The notes: generated from the letters alone by a model not told the origin. A stretch of 40,902 bases of DNA from an uncultured Anaerolineaceae bacterium (GCA_937967805.1 CALBTC010000199.1:1-40902); one strand, 5' to 3'. Positions 31,930-40,486 are shown, numbered from the stretch's first letter. Program-made: numbers and translations.

Positions 31930-32387
31930 CTGTCACCTTATTGGCATCAGGCCGGCAAGGATGCAGCAACGGGGGCAGGATTATCTTTTTCCGCTTACCT
32001 TGAACGGTTGATTTATCAAGACTCATTACACAACGATTCAGGTTAATAAATAGTTAAGTTTCTTCCGAGGGTGTAGATGGGCGCATATACAACATTACGA
32101 GGTTGGCTGTCAGTTCCGGAAAGTAAAATTGACGAATCTGGCTATTCCGTTTGGGATAATTGTCGGTGTTGGCATCACTCTTCTACTGCGGTGCAAAGGC
32201 CAATGGGGCTGACCTGCACATGCGCCTGATCGCCTGATCGAGGGCCTTTTGCCACTCGGAACAGCTCAGAATATGGATTTAGTTCAGACACTTTGCTATT
32301 TGAGTTATACTCTCCTTGACCGATCATATAGATTGATCAGCGATGGCCTGATAGATAGTAGGATGGAAAATAAGTGCGAGTAAAGAC
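31930..32387. other. Gene-poor region, no confident gene
   Basis: Between the GH36 upstream region and 32388 I see no secure gene and no ACGGCCGT octamer. There are repeats of TGATC (CCTGATCGCCTGATCG at 32224-32240; GATCATATAGATTGATC at 32324-32340, a 5-bp inverted repeat near the start of 32388). One weak small ORF (32077-32229) is described separately. Confidence 0.4.
32077..32229 (+). CDS. Candidate 50-residue ORF or gene remnant
   Basis: ATG 32077 preceded by GAGG (CCGAGGGTGTAG) opens MGAYTTLRGWLSVPESKIDE and then SGYSVWDNCRCWHHSSTAV, ending ...CTCA stop. The first 30 residues look like the start of a soluble protein, whereas the rest looks random. It may be the 5' remnant of a deleted gene. 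No family recognised. Confidence 0.25.
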   Translation: MGAYTTLRGWLSVPESKIDESGYSVWDNCRCWHHSSTAVQRPMGLTCTCA

Positions 32388-32696
32388 ATGAATCAAGCTG
32401 CCACAATTCAACAACTAACAGATCGTCTGAGACGGATTGAAGCGGAAATCATTGCTGTCCGCGAGGAATTAAAGACGCTGCCTGAAAAACAGGGTCAGCC
32501 CACCTCAAAGGGCACAACCGTTCCTTACACTTGGGTAGATAAAGTGGTACTCAAAAAACAGATGCGACATTTGTTTCATACTTTATCCGTTCAAGGTGAA
32601 CCGGTTGGGGCTGAAATGCTGCAAAAACAGATGGGGGAAACTGAACTGACATCTAATGAGTTGAGCCAGAGCATTATTGCAGCACGCGAGGAATGA
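32388..32696 (+). CDS. Putative antitoxin partner of the broken PIN toxin
   Basis: 102 residues. An N-terminal coiled-coil (QQLTDRLRRIEAEIIAVREE) is followed by a Ser/Thr/Pro linker and a helical C-terminal part (HLFHTLSVQGEPVGAEMLQK, then LTSNELSQSIIAAREE). The position immediately before a PIN gene and the size suggest an antitoxin. The family is not recognised. There are 4 bases between its stop and the toxin's likely GTG start. Confidence 0.6.
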   Translation: MNQAATIQQLTDRLRRIEAEIIAVREELKTLPEKQGQPTSKGTTVPYTWVDKVVLKKQMRHLFHTLSVQGEPVGAEMLQKQMGETELTSNELSQSIIAAREE

Positions 32697-32700
32697 TATC

Positions 32701-33204
32701 GTGGTGTGGGTTTACTTTGATGCCAGTGCTTTGGTCAAGCGGTATTCACCAGAAGATGGGACAGATTTGGTCAATGCGCTTTTTCACCAGCTACCTGTTG
32801 AACAAGTGACCTGCGCTGTGATTGGCATTCTTGAGATCATTTCCGTTTTGGTGCGTAAACGGAATGATGGCCGTTAGTCACTGAAGCTGTTCAACCAAGC
32901 AATGGTTGAACTGAATCAAGAAATAATAGACAATGAGGCTTTTTCTATCGCGTCATTAGATGATGAACTTGTCTTATCTGCACTAGATTTGATTGCTCAA
33001 CATAACATCAATGCAACAGATGCTATCAATTTACGCTCGTGCCTAAATCTGCAACAAGTTCTACAAGAGCAGGGACACCGTCTGGTTTTATGGAGTTGTG
33101 ATAAGCGTCTGCTCCGTGCCGCGCAACATGAAGGCGTTGATGTATTTGATCCCGAAGTTGGAACAAAAGCGCAGTTACAAACACTTTTGAGTTCCTCCGT
33201 TTGA
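32701..33204 (+). pseudogene. PIN-domain toxin interrupted by an amber codon
   Basis: A GTG start at 32701 after GAGGA gives VVWVYFDASALVKRYSPEDG. The frame runs to RKRNDGR, hits TAG (32875-32877), and continues in the same frame as SLKLFNQAMVELNQE and on through NATDAINLRSCLNL and LWSCDKRLLRAAQHEGV to the stop at 33204. All PIN acidic positions are present (D in YFDAS, E in ILEI, D in ATDAIN, D in CDKRLL), so the only visible defect is the single nonsense codon. A TTG-to-TAG change would explain it. If no suppression occurs the toxin is dead. Confidence 0.7.
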
Positions 33205-33395
33205 GAATAAGCTGACCGTCTAACGATTTCTGGTGATAACTTGGTGGCATCATACCGAAGAATTTCCTTGTTCAAATCTATCTACAGCCTAACAACACTT
33301 GGAGCGGACGGGCAAGATCATGGCTTTTTCAAGAATTTGGTGAAGCCGAAGGTATCTCTCTACCCGCTGCCGCTCAAGCAAACGTTGGACTCAGG

Positions 33396-33611
33396 ATGCG
33401 ATCATACTATCTAAGTCAACTGCAAAAAATCTTCGAAATTCAAGAGAATATCCAGGACATCCATCCTTTTCTACAAAAGCTGTATCCGGTGGCGATTGTG
33501 GAGGATGGGTATTTTTTGATCTATGACGTTGAGCCGGGTAGCCAGCAATACAGTTTTGTGAAGAAAACGGCCGTCCCCATGCCAATGCCTCAAGGCGTTC
33601 ATGCCTGCTAA
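33396..33611 (+). CDS. Small conserved protein of unknown function
   Basis: 71 residues from ATG 33396. Core: HPFLQKLYPVAIVEDGYFLI, then YDVEPGSQQYSFVKKTAV and PMPMPQGVHAC. It reads like a soluble beta-rich small protein; I believe similar ones occur in cyanobacteria and Chloroflexota but cannot name a family. The frame stays open upstream to 33240 (NTWSGRARSWLFQEFGE) with no standard start codon, so the protein may originally have been longer. An ACGGCCGT octamer encodes KTAVP. It overlaps the reading frame of the following gene only if that gene starts at 33601. Confidence 0.5.
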   Translation: MRSYYLSQLQKIFEIQENIQDIHPFLQKLYPVAIVEDGYFLIYDVEPGSQQYSFVKKTAVPMPMPQGVHAC

Positions 33612-33615
33612 GAAA

Positions 33616-34515
33616 ATGCATTCCAATGAAATAAACTGTGACGTTTCACTTGTAAGGCGACTGCTGGCAGTTCAGTTTCCGCAGTGGGCCGGGCTGCCCC
33701 TTGCGCCGGTGCCCTCGGCTGGGACGGACAATGCACTGTACCGGCTGGGCAATGAGATGGTGGTGCGGCTGCCGCGCATCGATTGGGCCGTGGGACAGGT
33801 AGAAAAGGAGCAGCGCTGGCTGCCACAATTGGCTCCGCGCCTGCCGCTGGCCATTCCCGTACCGCTGGCCAAAGGTGTGCCCGGCGCAGGCTATCCCTGG
33901 CATTGGTCGGTTTACCGCTGGCTGGAGGGGGAGAATGCGACTTTGGAACGGTTGGCTGATATGCGGGAAACGGCCGTAACCCTCGCCCACTTTATCACCA
34001 CCTTACAGCAAATCGATCCCACCGGCGGCCCGCCACCAGGCGAACACAACTCCGGCCGCGGCGTGCCGCTGGCCGAACGGGACGGGCAAACGCGCCAGGC
34101 CATTGCCACATTGGAGGGATTAATTGATACGAAAGCGGCAACGGCCGCATGGGAAATCGCTCTGGAAGCACCAGTATGGACAGGCCCGCCGGTGTGGCTG
34201 CATGGGGATTTGCAGTCGGGGAATTTGCTGGCAGTGGAGAGGGTGTTAACGGCCGTTATCGACTTTGGCTGTCTGGGCGTGGGCGATCCTGCCTGCGACC
34301 TCATGGTGGCCTGGAACCTGTTTTCCGGCGAAGCACGCCAGGCATTTCGCGCCGCGTTGGCCGTCGATGAGGCCAGCTGGGCCCGGGGGCGCGGCTGGGC
34401 GCTGTCCGTTGGCTTGATTGCGCTGCCCTACTACCATCAGACCAATCCTGTTCTGGCCAGCATCGCCCGGTTTGCCATTCACCAAGTGTTGGCCGATCTG
34501 CAAGACCCAGCTTGA
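33616..34515 (+). CDS. Aminoglycoside phosphotransferase-family kinase
   Basis: 299 residues from ATG 33616 (MHSNEINCDVSLVRRLLAVQ); ATG 33601 is the alternative. The APH fold is marked by the catalytic loop VWLHGDLQSGNLL (HGDxxxxN), the metal loop VIDFGCLGVGDPACDL (DFG equivalent) and the N-lobe LPRIDWAVGQVEKEQRWLPQ. Family members phosphorylate aminoglycosides, macrolides or small metabolites; this subgroup is common in environmental bacteria and resistance should not be assumed. Four ACGGCCGT-like sites lie within it. Confidence 0.85.
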   Translation: MHSNEINCDVSLVRRLLAVQFPQWAGLPLAPVPSAGTDNALYRLGNEMVVRLPRIDWAVGQVEKEQRWLPQLAPRLPLAIPVPLAKGVPGAGYPWHWSVYRWLEGENATLERLADMRETAVTLAHFITTLQQIDPTGGPPPGEHNSGRGVPLAERDGQTRQAIATLEGLIDTKAATAAWEIALEAPVWTGPPVWLHGDLQSGNLLAVERVLTAVIDFGCLGVGDPACDLMVAWNLFSGEARQAFRAALAVDEASWARGRGWALSVGLIALPYYHQTNPVLASIARFAIHQVLADLQDPA

Positions 34516-34686
34516 TGCCAAAAGCAGGTTTCTATCCTTGTGGTATGGTCAGCACCTTCTGGCTGCGTTATACTGTCGGCAGTTGACAAAACAGCTGTGA
34601 ATCAGGTTAAATCTGCATCTTTTGCTGCAACAAATTTTCATAGCCTTTGCGCCTTTGCGTAAAATGTTTTTACAGGAGACGGCCGT
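34516..34686. other. Short intergenic region with a CTTTGCG repeat
   Basis: The gap holds GCCTTTGCGCCTTTGCGTAA (about 34647-34666), a half copy of the repeat at 28585-28675, and an ACGGCCGT (34679) directly in front of the next ATG, overlapping its ribosome-site region (CAGGAGACGGCCGTATG). Confidence 0.5.
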
Positions 34687-36279
34687 ATGTCTAAATCCCA
34701 ACCGCTAACCACCGTCGATGCCGCCTGGCTGCGCATGGAAGACCCCACCAACCTGATGATGGTGTCGGGCATCCTTACCTTCAAAAAGATGATCGATTTT
34801 GACCATCTGCGGGCTATCATCGAACATAAGCTGCTCACCTTCGATCGGTTTCGCATGCGCGTGGTACAGTCACGGCTGCCCTTTAGCCCGGCCTATTGGG
34901 AAGTGGACCCCACCTTTAATCTCAATGCCCATCTGCACCGCGTCGCGCTGCCGTCTCCGGGTGACAAAGCCGCTTTGCAAGAGATGGCCAGCGATTTGAT
35001 GAGCACGCCGCTCGATTTCTCTAAACCGCTGTGGCAGTTTCATCTCATCGAAAATTATGGCGAGGGGTGCGCCATCATGTGCCGCCTGCATCACTGCATT
35101 GCCGACGGCATGGCGCTGGTTTTTGTCCTGCTCTCCCTCACAGACATGGTGCCCGGCGTACCGCCACCTACGGGCAACGGCTCTGAGCCAGACGAAGAAG
35201 CGGACGATGATGACGGCATGAGCCCGGCCCTGAACGCGCTGGTGCAGCAAGGGGCCAAAGCCGTGGGCACGGTCTGGCAAACCACCAGCAAAATGGCCTC
35301 TGAAGGATTAGAAGCGCTGGTAAATCCGGCGCACGCTATGGAGCTGGCGCTTAAAGGTACCGACACCGCTTTTGCTGCCGGTCGCCTTTTTTTGCGGTCA
35401 CCTGATCCCAAAACGTTGTTCAAAGGGAAGCTGGGCGTGGCAAAACGGGCCGCCTGGTCTAAACCGCTCTCCTTGCGCGATGTTAAAGCGATCAAAAGTG
35501 TCACCGGAGGCACCGTCAACGACGTGCTGGTGTCGGCCATGACGGGGGCGCTGCGCCACTACATGCTGCAGAAGGGTGCCAATGTGGAGGGGTTGAACTT
35601 TCGTGCGGCCGTTCCCGTTAATCTGCGCACGCCGGAAGAGATGGGCAAGCTGGGCAACAAATTTGGCATCGTCTTTTTGTCTTTGCCGGTGGGCATTGGC
35701 GATCCGCTGGAGCGGCTGCACGAGGTGCGCCAGCGGATGCTGGAGCTGAAGAATTCCAAAGAGGCTCCCGTTGCCCTGGGCATTCTTAGCGCCATGGGCC
35801 TGTCGCCGCAGGAGCTGCAAGGGACTTTGGTGAACCTGTTTGGCTCCAAGACAACGGCCGTTATGACCAACGTTCCCGGCCCACCCATGCCGCTCTACCT
35901 GGCCGGGCAAAAAATTGATGAGATTATGTTCTGGGTGCCCCAGTCCGGGCGCGTCTCGTTAGGCATAAGCATTATCAGCTATGCCAACAGGGTGCAATTG
36001 GGCGTGGCCACCGATGTGGGGCTGGTACCCGATCCTGATATCATCATGGACGGATTTTATGACGAATTTGCGGCTTTAATAAGGCTGGTGGAAGAGGCCA
36101 AAGCCGTAGAGGCGGCCGAAGCCGCCAAACCAGAACCGGTGGAAACGGCCGCTTCGGATACACCCAGCGCCGGCGTTTCTGCCCAACCAATCCAATGCCA
36201 AGCCACCACCAAAAGTGGCCGACAGTGCCGCAACCAGGCACAAGAAGGCTCGGAATTTTGCCACGTTCACCAGCCCTGA
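34687..36279 (+). CDS. Wax ester synthase / diacylglycerol acyltransferase with C-terminal Cys/His tail
   Basis: 530 residues. The catalytic H135-H136-x3-D140-G (RLHHCIADGMAL) defines the WS/DGAT family, which joins acyl-CoA to fatty alcohols or diacylglycerol to form storage lipids. Other conserved parts: PLDFSKPLWQFHLIENY, SVTGGTVNDVLVSAMTGALR, AVPVNLRTPEE and VMTNVPGPPMPLYLAGQKI. After the domain (about 470) come an Ala/Glu-rich linker and a tail with C504, C514, C525 and H528 (QCQATTKSGRQCRN, GSEFCHVH), a small putative zinc-binding module not expected in this family. GGAG lies 9 bases before the ATG. Confidence 0.9.
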   Translation: MSKSQPLTTVDAAWLRMEDPTNLMMVSGILTFKKMIDFDHLRAIIEHKLLTFDRFRMRVVQSRLPFSPAYWEVDPTFNLNAHLHRVALPSPGDKAALQEMASDLMSTPLDFSKPLWQFHLIENYGEGCAIMCRLHHCIADGMALVFVLLSLTDMVPGVPPPTGNGSEPDEEADDDDGMSPALNALVQQGAKAVGTVWQTTSKMASEGLEALVNPAHAMELALKGTDTAFAAGRLFLRSPDPKTLFKGKLGVAKRAAWSKPLSLRDVKAIKSVTGGTVNDVLVSAMTGALRHYMLQKGANVEGLNFRAAVPVNLRTPEEMGKLGNKFGIVFLSLPVGIGDPLERLHEVRQRMLELKNSKEAPVALGILSAMGLSPQELQGTLVNLFGSKTTAVMTNVPGPPMPLYLAGQKIDEIMFWVPQSGRVSLGISIISYANRVQLGVATDVGLVPDPDIIMDGFYDEFAALIRLVEEAKAVEAAEAAKPEPVETAASDTPSAGVSAQPIQCQATTKSGRQCRNQAQEGSEFCHVHQP

Positions 36280-36334
36280 AAAATTGAAAGATTAGTGAAG
36301 AGCGGCGGCCGGCCACTTTTCACTTCCGGCGATT

Positions 36335-37303
36335 CTAGTTGAGGTAATGGCGCAAATCGGCCCCGACCTGGGGTTGGCGCAGTTTCTTCAGGGCGGTTTT
36401 CTCAATCTGGCGAATGCGCTCTCGGGATAGATCAAACATTCGGCCCACTTCCTTAAGCGTGTGGGATTCATGGCCGCGTAAACCGTAGCGCAGGCAAAGG
36501 ACGCTGGTCTCCCGGGGCGTCAGGTGATCTAACAGCAAATCAATGCGTTCATGAAGCAGCTTTTCGGCCACGGCCTCGTTGGGCTGCGGTGACAGGTCAT
36601 CTTCAACAAAGGCGCCCAGCTCGGTATCCGGTTCCGGCCCGGCAGGCTGCTCTAATGAAAGCAGCGGCATGGTAATGCGCAGCAGCATGCGTACACGCTC
36701 GGGCGACATGCCAGTGTGTTCGGCCAGCTCTTCCGGACGTGGCGGACGGCCGAATTCCTGTTCCAGCTCCTGTTTGGCCAGATAAAGCTGGCGAATGCTG
36801 CTGGTTTTGTTGGCGGGAATGCGAATGGTACGGCCGTGGTTGGCAATGGCCCGCGTCATGGATTGGCGAATCCACCAGGTGGCGTAGGTGCTAAAGCGAT
36901 TGCCGCGGGTGTGGTCGAATTTGTCAACGGCCGTAAGCAGTCCCACGTTTCCTTCCTGGATCAAGTCGAGAAAGTCCAGCCCCTGCCCCCGGTACTTTTT
37001 GGCAACGCTAATAACCAGGCGCATGTTGGCCCGCACCAGCTTGGCGCGCGCTTCGGCCTCCCGCTCTTTCACACAAAGCCAATATTGGCGCTCTTCTGAA
37101 GGAATATCTTTAGCCAACTGTTCATCGGCTTCGCGCCCGGCGGCAATTTGCTCGGCTAAAATCACCTCTTCTTTGGCCGTTAGCAGGGCGGTGCGGCGGC
37201 TGTCCTTGAGGTATTGTCCTAAAAAATCAAAGGTCGATGGCTCCCCAGCGGCATTGGTGTCAGCCCGGTGCCGCTCGCTCTTTGCCTCAATTAACGATTT
37301 CAT
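36335..37303 (-). CDS. RNA polymerase sigma-70 factor (RpoD/SigA-like, group 1-2)
   Basis: 322 residues from ATG 37303, with AAAAGGAAAATGCC in front. Region 1.2 (STFDFLGQYLKDSRRTALLT), region 2 (NMRLVISVAKKYRGQGLDFL, DLIQEGNVGLLTAVDKFD, FSTYATWWIRQSMTRAI), region 3 (RPPRPEELAEHTGMSPERVR) and region 4 (TLKEVGRMFDLSRERIRQIE) are all present. There is no long N-terminal region 1.1, so it is either a short primary sigma or a group 2 alternative sigma. A strong promoter lies at 37442-37471, giving a ~130-base leader. Confidence 0.92.
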   Translation of the reverse strand: MKSLIEAKSERHRADTNAAGEPSTFDFLGQYLKDSRRTALLTAKEEVILAEQIAAGREADEQLAKDIPSEERQYWLCVKEREAEARAKLVRANMRLVISVAKKYRGQGLDFLDLIQEGNVGLLTAVDKFDHTRGNRFSTYATWWIRQSMTRAIANHGRTIRIPANKTSSIRQLYLAKQELEQEFGRPPRPEELAEHTGMSPERVRMLLRITMPLLSLEQPAGPEPDTELGAFVEDDLSPQPNEAVAEKLLHERIDLLLDHLTPRETSVLCLRYGLRGHESHTLKEVGRMFDLSRERIRQIEKTALKKLRQPQVGADLRHYLN

Positions 37304-37441
37304 GGCATTTTCCTTTTTGACCCACCTGTTTGTGATGGGCCAGGTATCTTCCTCTCCATACCTACTTAAACCGCAAATGGGATTGCGAAAATGTTTGCAG
37401 CTAATCAACAATCAACTGAACTTTCAAAAAATATTGAACGA

Positions 37442-37471
37442 AGTATACAATATATGTCCATATTTTGTCAA
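37442..37471 (-). promoter_or_regulatory. Sigma-70 promoter of the sigma factor gene
   Basis: On the minus strand: TTGACA (37471-37466), an 18-base AT-rich spacer and TATACT (37447-37442). It is the best consensus promoter in the window together with 17855. The surrounding 37410-37530 is strikingly AT-rich. The transcript would start near 37435 and carry an untranslated leader of about 130 bases. The remainder of the 326-base gap (37304-37629) shows no gene. Confidence 0.7.
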
Positions 37472-37629
37472 GATAAAATCTAATTATTATTGTATGAGAA
37501 AAAATAGCGAACATGCTGCTTTGACCGCGCAAAACGGCGGCAGCTTACTCGCTCTCCAGATACGTTAATTTTGGGATTAATTTAGGTCGGGATTACAGGG
37601 CTTGAGAGGAATAGCGATCTTCTGGGCAC

Positions 37630-38163
37630 TTAACGCAGCCAGCGCGGGGCACCGGCCCGCTTGAGCTCATTTTCCAGGTTTAACTTGAAGATTTCCAGGT
37701 TGTCAAACGGCCGTTTTAAATTAAACGCATCAATCTTCTTGTTCAATTCAACAATTTCAGCTTGCCACTTCAGGCAGTAATCGTCCCAACGGATGGTGAG
37801 GCGGCCCTTTTCGGCCGTAGCGATGTGAAACTCGCGCTCGTGCCACGCCCACTGCCGGCCAATGCCTGCCCGCAGTTTGGCAATCCCCGCCAATATCTCA
37901 TTCCGCTGCAAGATCCAGGCGGGCGGCAGATCATTTTCTTTGAGTAATTCGTTGGCCAGCTCCATATCGGCGGCATACGGATTTTTGTTCAGGTTGAGCG
38001 GCTTCCCCCTGCCGGGCAAATTGTCAAAATACCCTTTGTCCATCCCCTCCTGAATCAGCTCATCGATGAGCTCCTGCCGTTCATAGCGCAAGCGCACCCG
38101 ATATTCAGCCATATCGGCCGGACTATCTATTGTGATTTTGTTGGGGTCATCTTCTTTTTTCAC
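37630..38163 (-). CDS. DUF1992 (DnaJC28-like) protein
   Basis: 177 residues. LIDELIQEGMDKGYFDNLPG and RGKPLNLNKNPYAADMELAN followed by LPPAWILQRNEI is the diagnostic core of DUF1992, a conserved domain related to human DNAJC28. Function unknown; no J domain is present. Extra helices follow to the C-terminal APRWLR. Encoded upstream of the sigma factor on the same strand but separated by its promoter. Confidence 0.88.
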   Translation of the reverse strand: MKKEDDPNKITIDSPADMAEYRVRLRYERQELIDELIQEGMDKGYFDNLPGRGKPLNLNKNPYAADMELANELLKENDLPPAWILQRNEILAGIAKLRAGIGRQWAWHEREFHIATAEKGRLTIRWDDYCLKWQAEIVELNKKIDAFNLKRPFDNLEIFKLNLENELKRAGAPRWLR

Positions 38164-38350
38164 GATTTGCCCACCTTTGATTGGAAATAAGCTCGTTGAG
38201 GATTATAAGCATTTTCGCAAGCAGGCAAAGGCATAATGCGCAGATAGTGATGATTTTCACATTTTTCAATGCGCTACACCCGACTAAATAGCTAGTGGAC
38301 AGTAAAACAAAAACAGAGACAATTGATTCCACAAAGAATGGAGACCCGAT

Positions 38351-39229
38351 TTGCAAACGACTCAACTACCAAAAATTGAGTGGCGACCGTACCACGATAT
38401 TTACTACGAACGCCACCGGCACACCGTTAGCGGCAACATCCAGATTGCCCAAAATGTGTACAGTCCTCAACTCGATAATCAGCGAGATATTCTTATCTAC
38501 CTGCCCCCGTCCTATGCCAGCGGCCAAAGCCACTACCCGGTGCTCTACATGCACGATGGCTACAATCTTTTTGATGAAGCCACCAGCTACATTGGCGAAT
38601 GGGGGGTGGACGAAACCATGGAAAAGCTCGGCGCCGAAGAAAATCTAGAAGCCATTGTGGTCGGCATCCCCAGCATGGGCAAAGAGAGATTAATTGAGTA
38701 CAGTCCGTTTGAGGATAAAACATACGGTGGGGGCAAAGGGGAAGCATATCTAAACTTTATGGTCTACACGCTCAAGCCGCTGGTAGACAATGCCTTCCGC
38801 ACGCTGCCCAACAAGCGCAATACCGGTATTTTTGGCTCGTCAATGGGTGGCCTGATCAGTCTTTATGGCTTTTTTCGTTTTCCGGCCGTGTTTGGCTTTG
38901 CCGGGGTGATGAGCCCTTCGCTCTGGTTTGCCAATCGTGCCATTTTTGAGTATGTGGAACATGCGCCGTATCAGCAGGGCAAAATTTATCTGGATGCCGG
39001 CACGCGAGAGATGGGCGGCCACTGGCCTGACCAAACGATTCTGCGCAGCCGTTCCCGCCGGTATTACGGCCGTGTACGCCGCATGAAACGCATTTTGGTG
39101 CAGAAAGGATACCGCCCTACCCGCAATCTGCTCCATGTGGAAGATGTGGGTGGCGGTCACAATGAAGAGGCGTGGGCCTACCGGCTGCCCAATGCCATCC
39201 GCTTCTTTTTAGGCGCTCCTGTGAAATAG
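38351..39229 (+). CDS. Esterase of the Esterase_D/enterochelin-esterase family
   Basis: 292 residues from a TTG start at 38351 with GGAG 7 bases upstream; no better start is seen. The fold: VYSPQLDNQRDILIYLPPSY, YPVLYMHDGYNLFDEATS, nucleophile elbow GIFGSSMGGLISLYG (S in SSMGG), and the His in DVGGGHNEEAWAYR. Family members hydrolyse esters such as siderophores, S-formylglutathione or glycolipids; substrate unknown. It has no signal peptide. Confidence 0.85.
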   Translation: MQTTQLPKIEWRPYHDIYYERHRHTVSGNIQIAQNVYSPQLDNQRDILIYLPPSYASGQSHYPVLYMHDGYNLFDEATSYIGEWGVDETMEKLGAEENLEAIVVGIPSMGKERLIEYSPFEDKTYGGGKGEAYLNFMVYTLKPLVDNAFRTLPNKRNTGIFGSSMGGLISLYGFFRFPAVFGFAGVMSPSLWFANRAIFEYVEHAPYQQGKIYLDAGTREMGGHWPDQTILRSRSRRYYGRVRRMKRILVQKGYRPTRNLLHVEDVGGGHNEEAWAYRLPNAIRFFLGAPVK

Positions 39230-39249
39230 GACGTAGGCAATACCAATTT

Positions 39250-40470
39250 TTATTTGGCCGGGAACGATTGGTCTCTGTTATTGTCTTCTCTTATCCAGGA
39301 CAATTGTTTCCAGTGAGGCGGCAAAAGTGTCATGAACATGACGATGAGGATGACGGCCGTATACAAACGAAGAAGCGGGGGACCATAAAGCAGCCTGGAC
39401 CATAAAGCAGAACCAGCCAGATAAGCCATTATTCCACTGCACAACGTGCTGCCCAAAAGATATGAAATGTATCGTCGTTCTTTCCGTTTTTGCTTGGAGC
39501 CTGCATTTTTTTGGCGACGTTTCCAATTCTTCAGGTGAGCTATTGCCTGACTATGAAGCTGCCGCATATCCCAAAAATGGCTCAAAAGCCAATAGCCGTC
39601 GGAACGCATCAAGGGGTTGAGTCTCAAAATCAGGCGGGTTAAAGAAAGAATAACCAGAAATGCCGCCAGCACGGAGATCATGTTGTAAGATGGCAAAAAC
39701 ATCCAGACGCCAAACCCGACAATGGCCACCCATATTTCTGCCAACATGCCGGCAGCAACAATCCTGACTCTATCTGGCGCGGAACATAACCAAAGAAGCT
39801 GATCGGCGTCTGTGACGAGATACGGCCGTAACAAATAAGGCGACAAACCAATCCATATCTTTGTGACGGCAATTCCTTGAAACTGAACGGCTATGGCCCG
39901 CCCAAGCGCACGGGCAGCTGAACCAACAAAAAACAAGCCCCAGATCATTGCAAGTTTGCTGACATTAAACGGAATTGTGTTACTCGTTGCCAGTGTGGGC
40001 AGGCGCGAAATAACCAAACCTAATCCAACAAGCGTAATCATAACAAACGCCGGCCACCCAATAACGCTTGAAGCACTTTGCAGGTTCGATAGGTATTGGC
40101 CAGCAAAACGGTCAAAACTACCCACTTGCCATTGTAAACGCGAGCCTCTTCGTAAGTTAATTACCTGTGGACTTTCCCGTCCCATCCACTCAATAAAGCC
40201 AAGTTGGTACAAGCGTTCTAGCAACGACTGAACTGCATCAAGCGTAAACTGCTTGCCTGCGGCTAGTTCGGCACAGCTTTTTACGACATTAAGACTCTCC
40301 CATTGCTTAGGCAGGTTCATTAAAATATGGCAACCAAGCCCGGACAAACGTAAGACACGCGCTGTTGTGCGATCAAGCGCCATTATTTGTAAATCGGCAC
40401 CATCAGTAACGTGTAAATGAATGCCTTCGCGGAGACGAATAGAAATACGGTGTGGTTCGGCCGTTGACAT
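39250..40470 (-). CDS. PqqD-like domain fused to an M50 (site-2 protease) pseudo-protease
   Basis: About 406 residues from ATG 40470 (MSTAEPHRISIRLREGIHLH); 40476 and 40518 are alternative starts. Residues 1-95 look like a PqqD/winged-helix-type domain (GADLQIMALDRTTARVLRLS...LLERLYQLGFIEW). The membrane part follows the M50 plan of peptide-exporting or RiPP-associated 'putative peptide zinc metalloproteases': helix with the metal motif, APDRVRIVAAGMLAEIW, then NPLMRSDGYWLLSHFWDM (third ligand D about 291). The HExxH site is replaced by R187-A-L-G-R191 (RALGRAIAV versus HELGHAIAV), so zinc cannot bind normally. It probably acts as a non-catalytic membrane partner. The upstream Memo-like gene ends 16 bases before the ATG, suggesting an operon. 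Confidence 0.6.
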   Translation of the reverse strand: MSTAEPHRISIRLREGIHLHVTDGADLQIMALDRTTARVLRLSGLGCHILMNLPKQWESLNVVKSCAELAAGKQFTLDAVQSLLERLYQLGFIEWMGRESPQVINLRRGSRLQWQVGSFDRFAGQYLSNLQSASSVIGWPAFVMITLVGLGLVISRLPTLATSNTIPFNVSKLAMIWGLFFVGSAARALGRAIAVQFQGIAVTKIWIGLSPYLLRPYLVTDADQLLWLCSAPDRVRIVAAGMLAEIWVAIVGFGVWMFLPSYNMISVLAAFLVILSLTRLILRLNPLMRSDGYWLLSHFWDMRQLHSQAIAHLKNWKRRQKNAGSKQKRKERRYISYLLGSTLCSGIMAYLAGSALWSRLLYGPPLLRLYTAVILIVMFMTLLPPHWKQLSWIREDNNRDQSFPAK

Positions 40471-40486
40471 TATCATGGAGCATCCA

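Noticed and set aside
33616..34515. Antibiotic resistance gene (aminoglycoside phosphotransferase)
   Set aside because: The fold is clear, but this subgroup is widespread in environmental bacteria and nothing in the sequence or context supports an aminoglycoside substrate.
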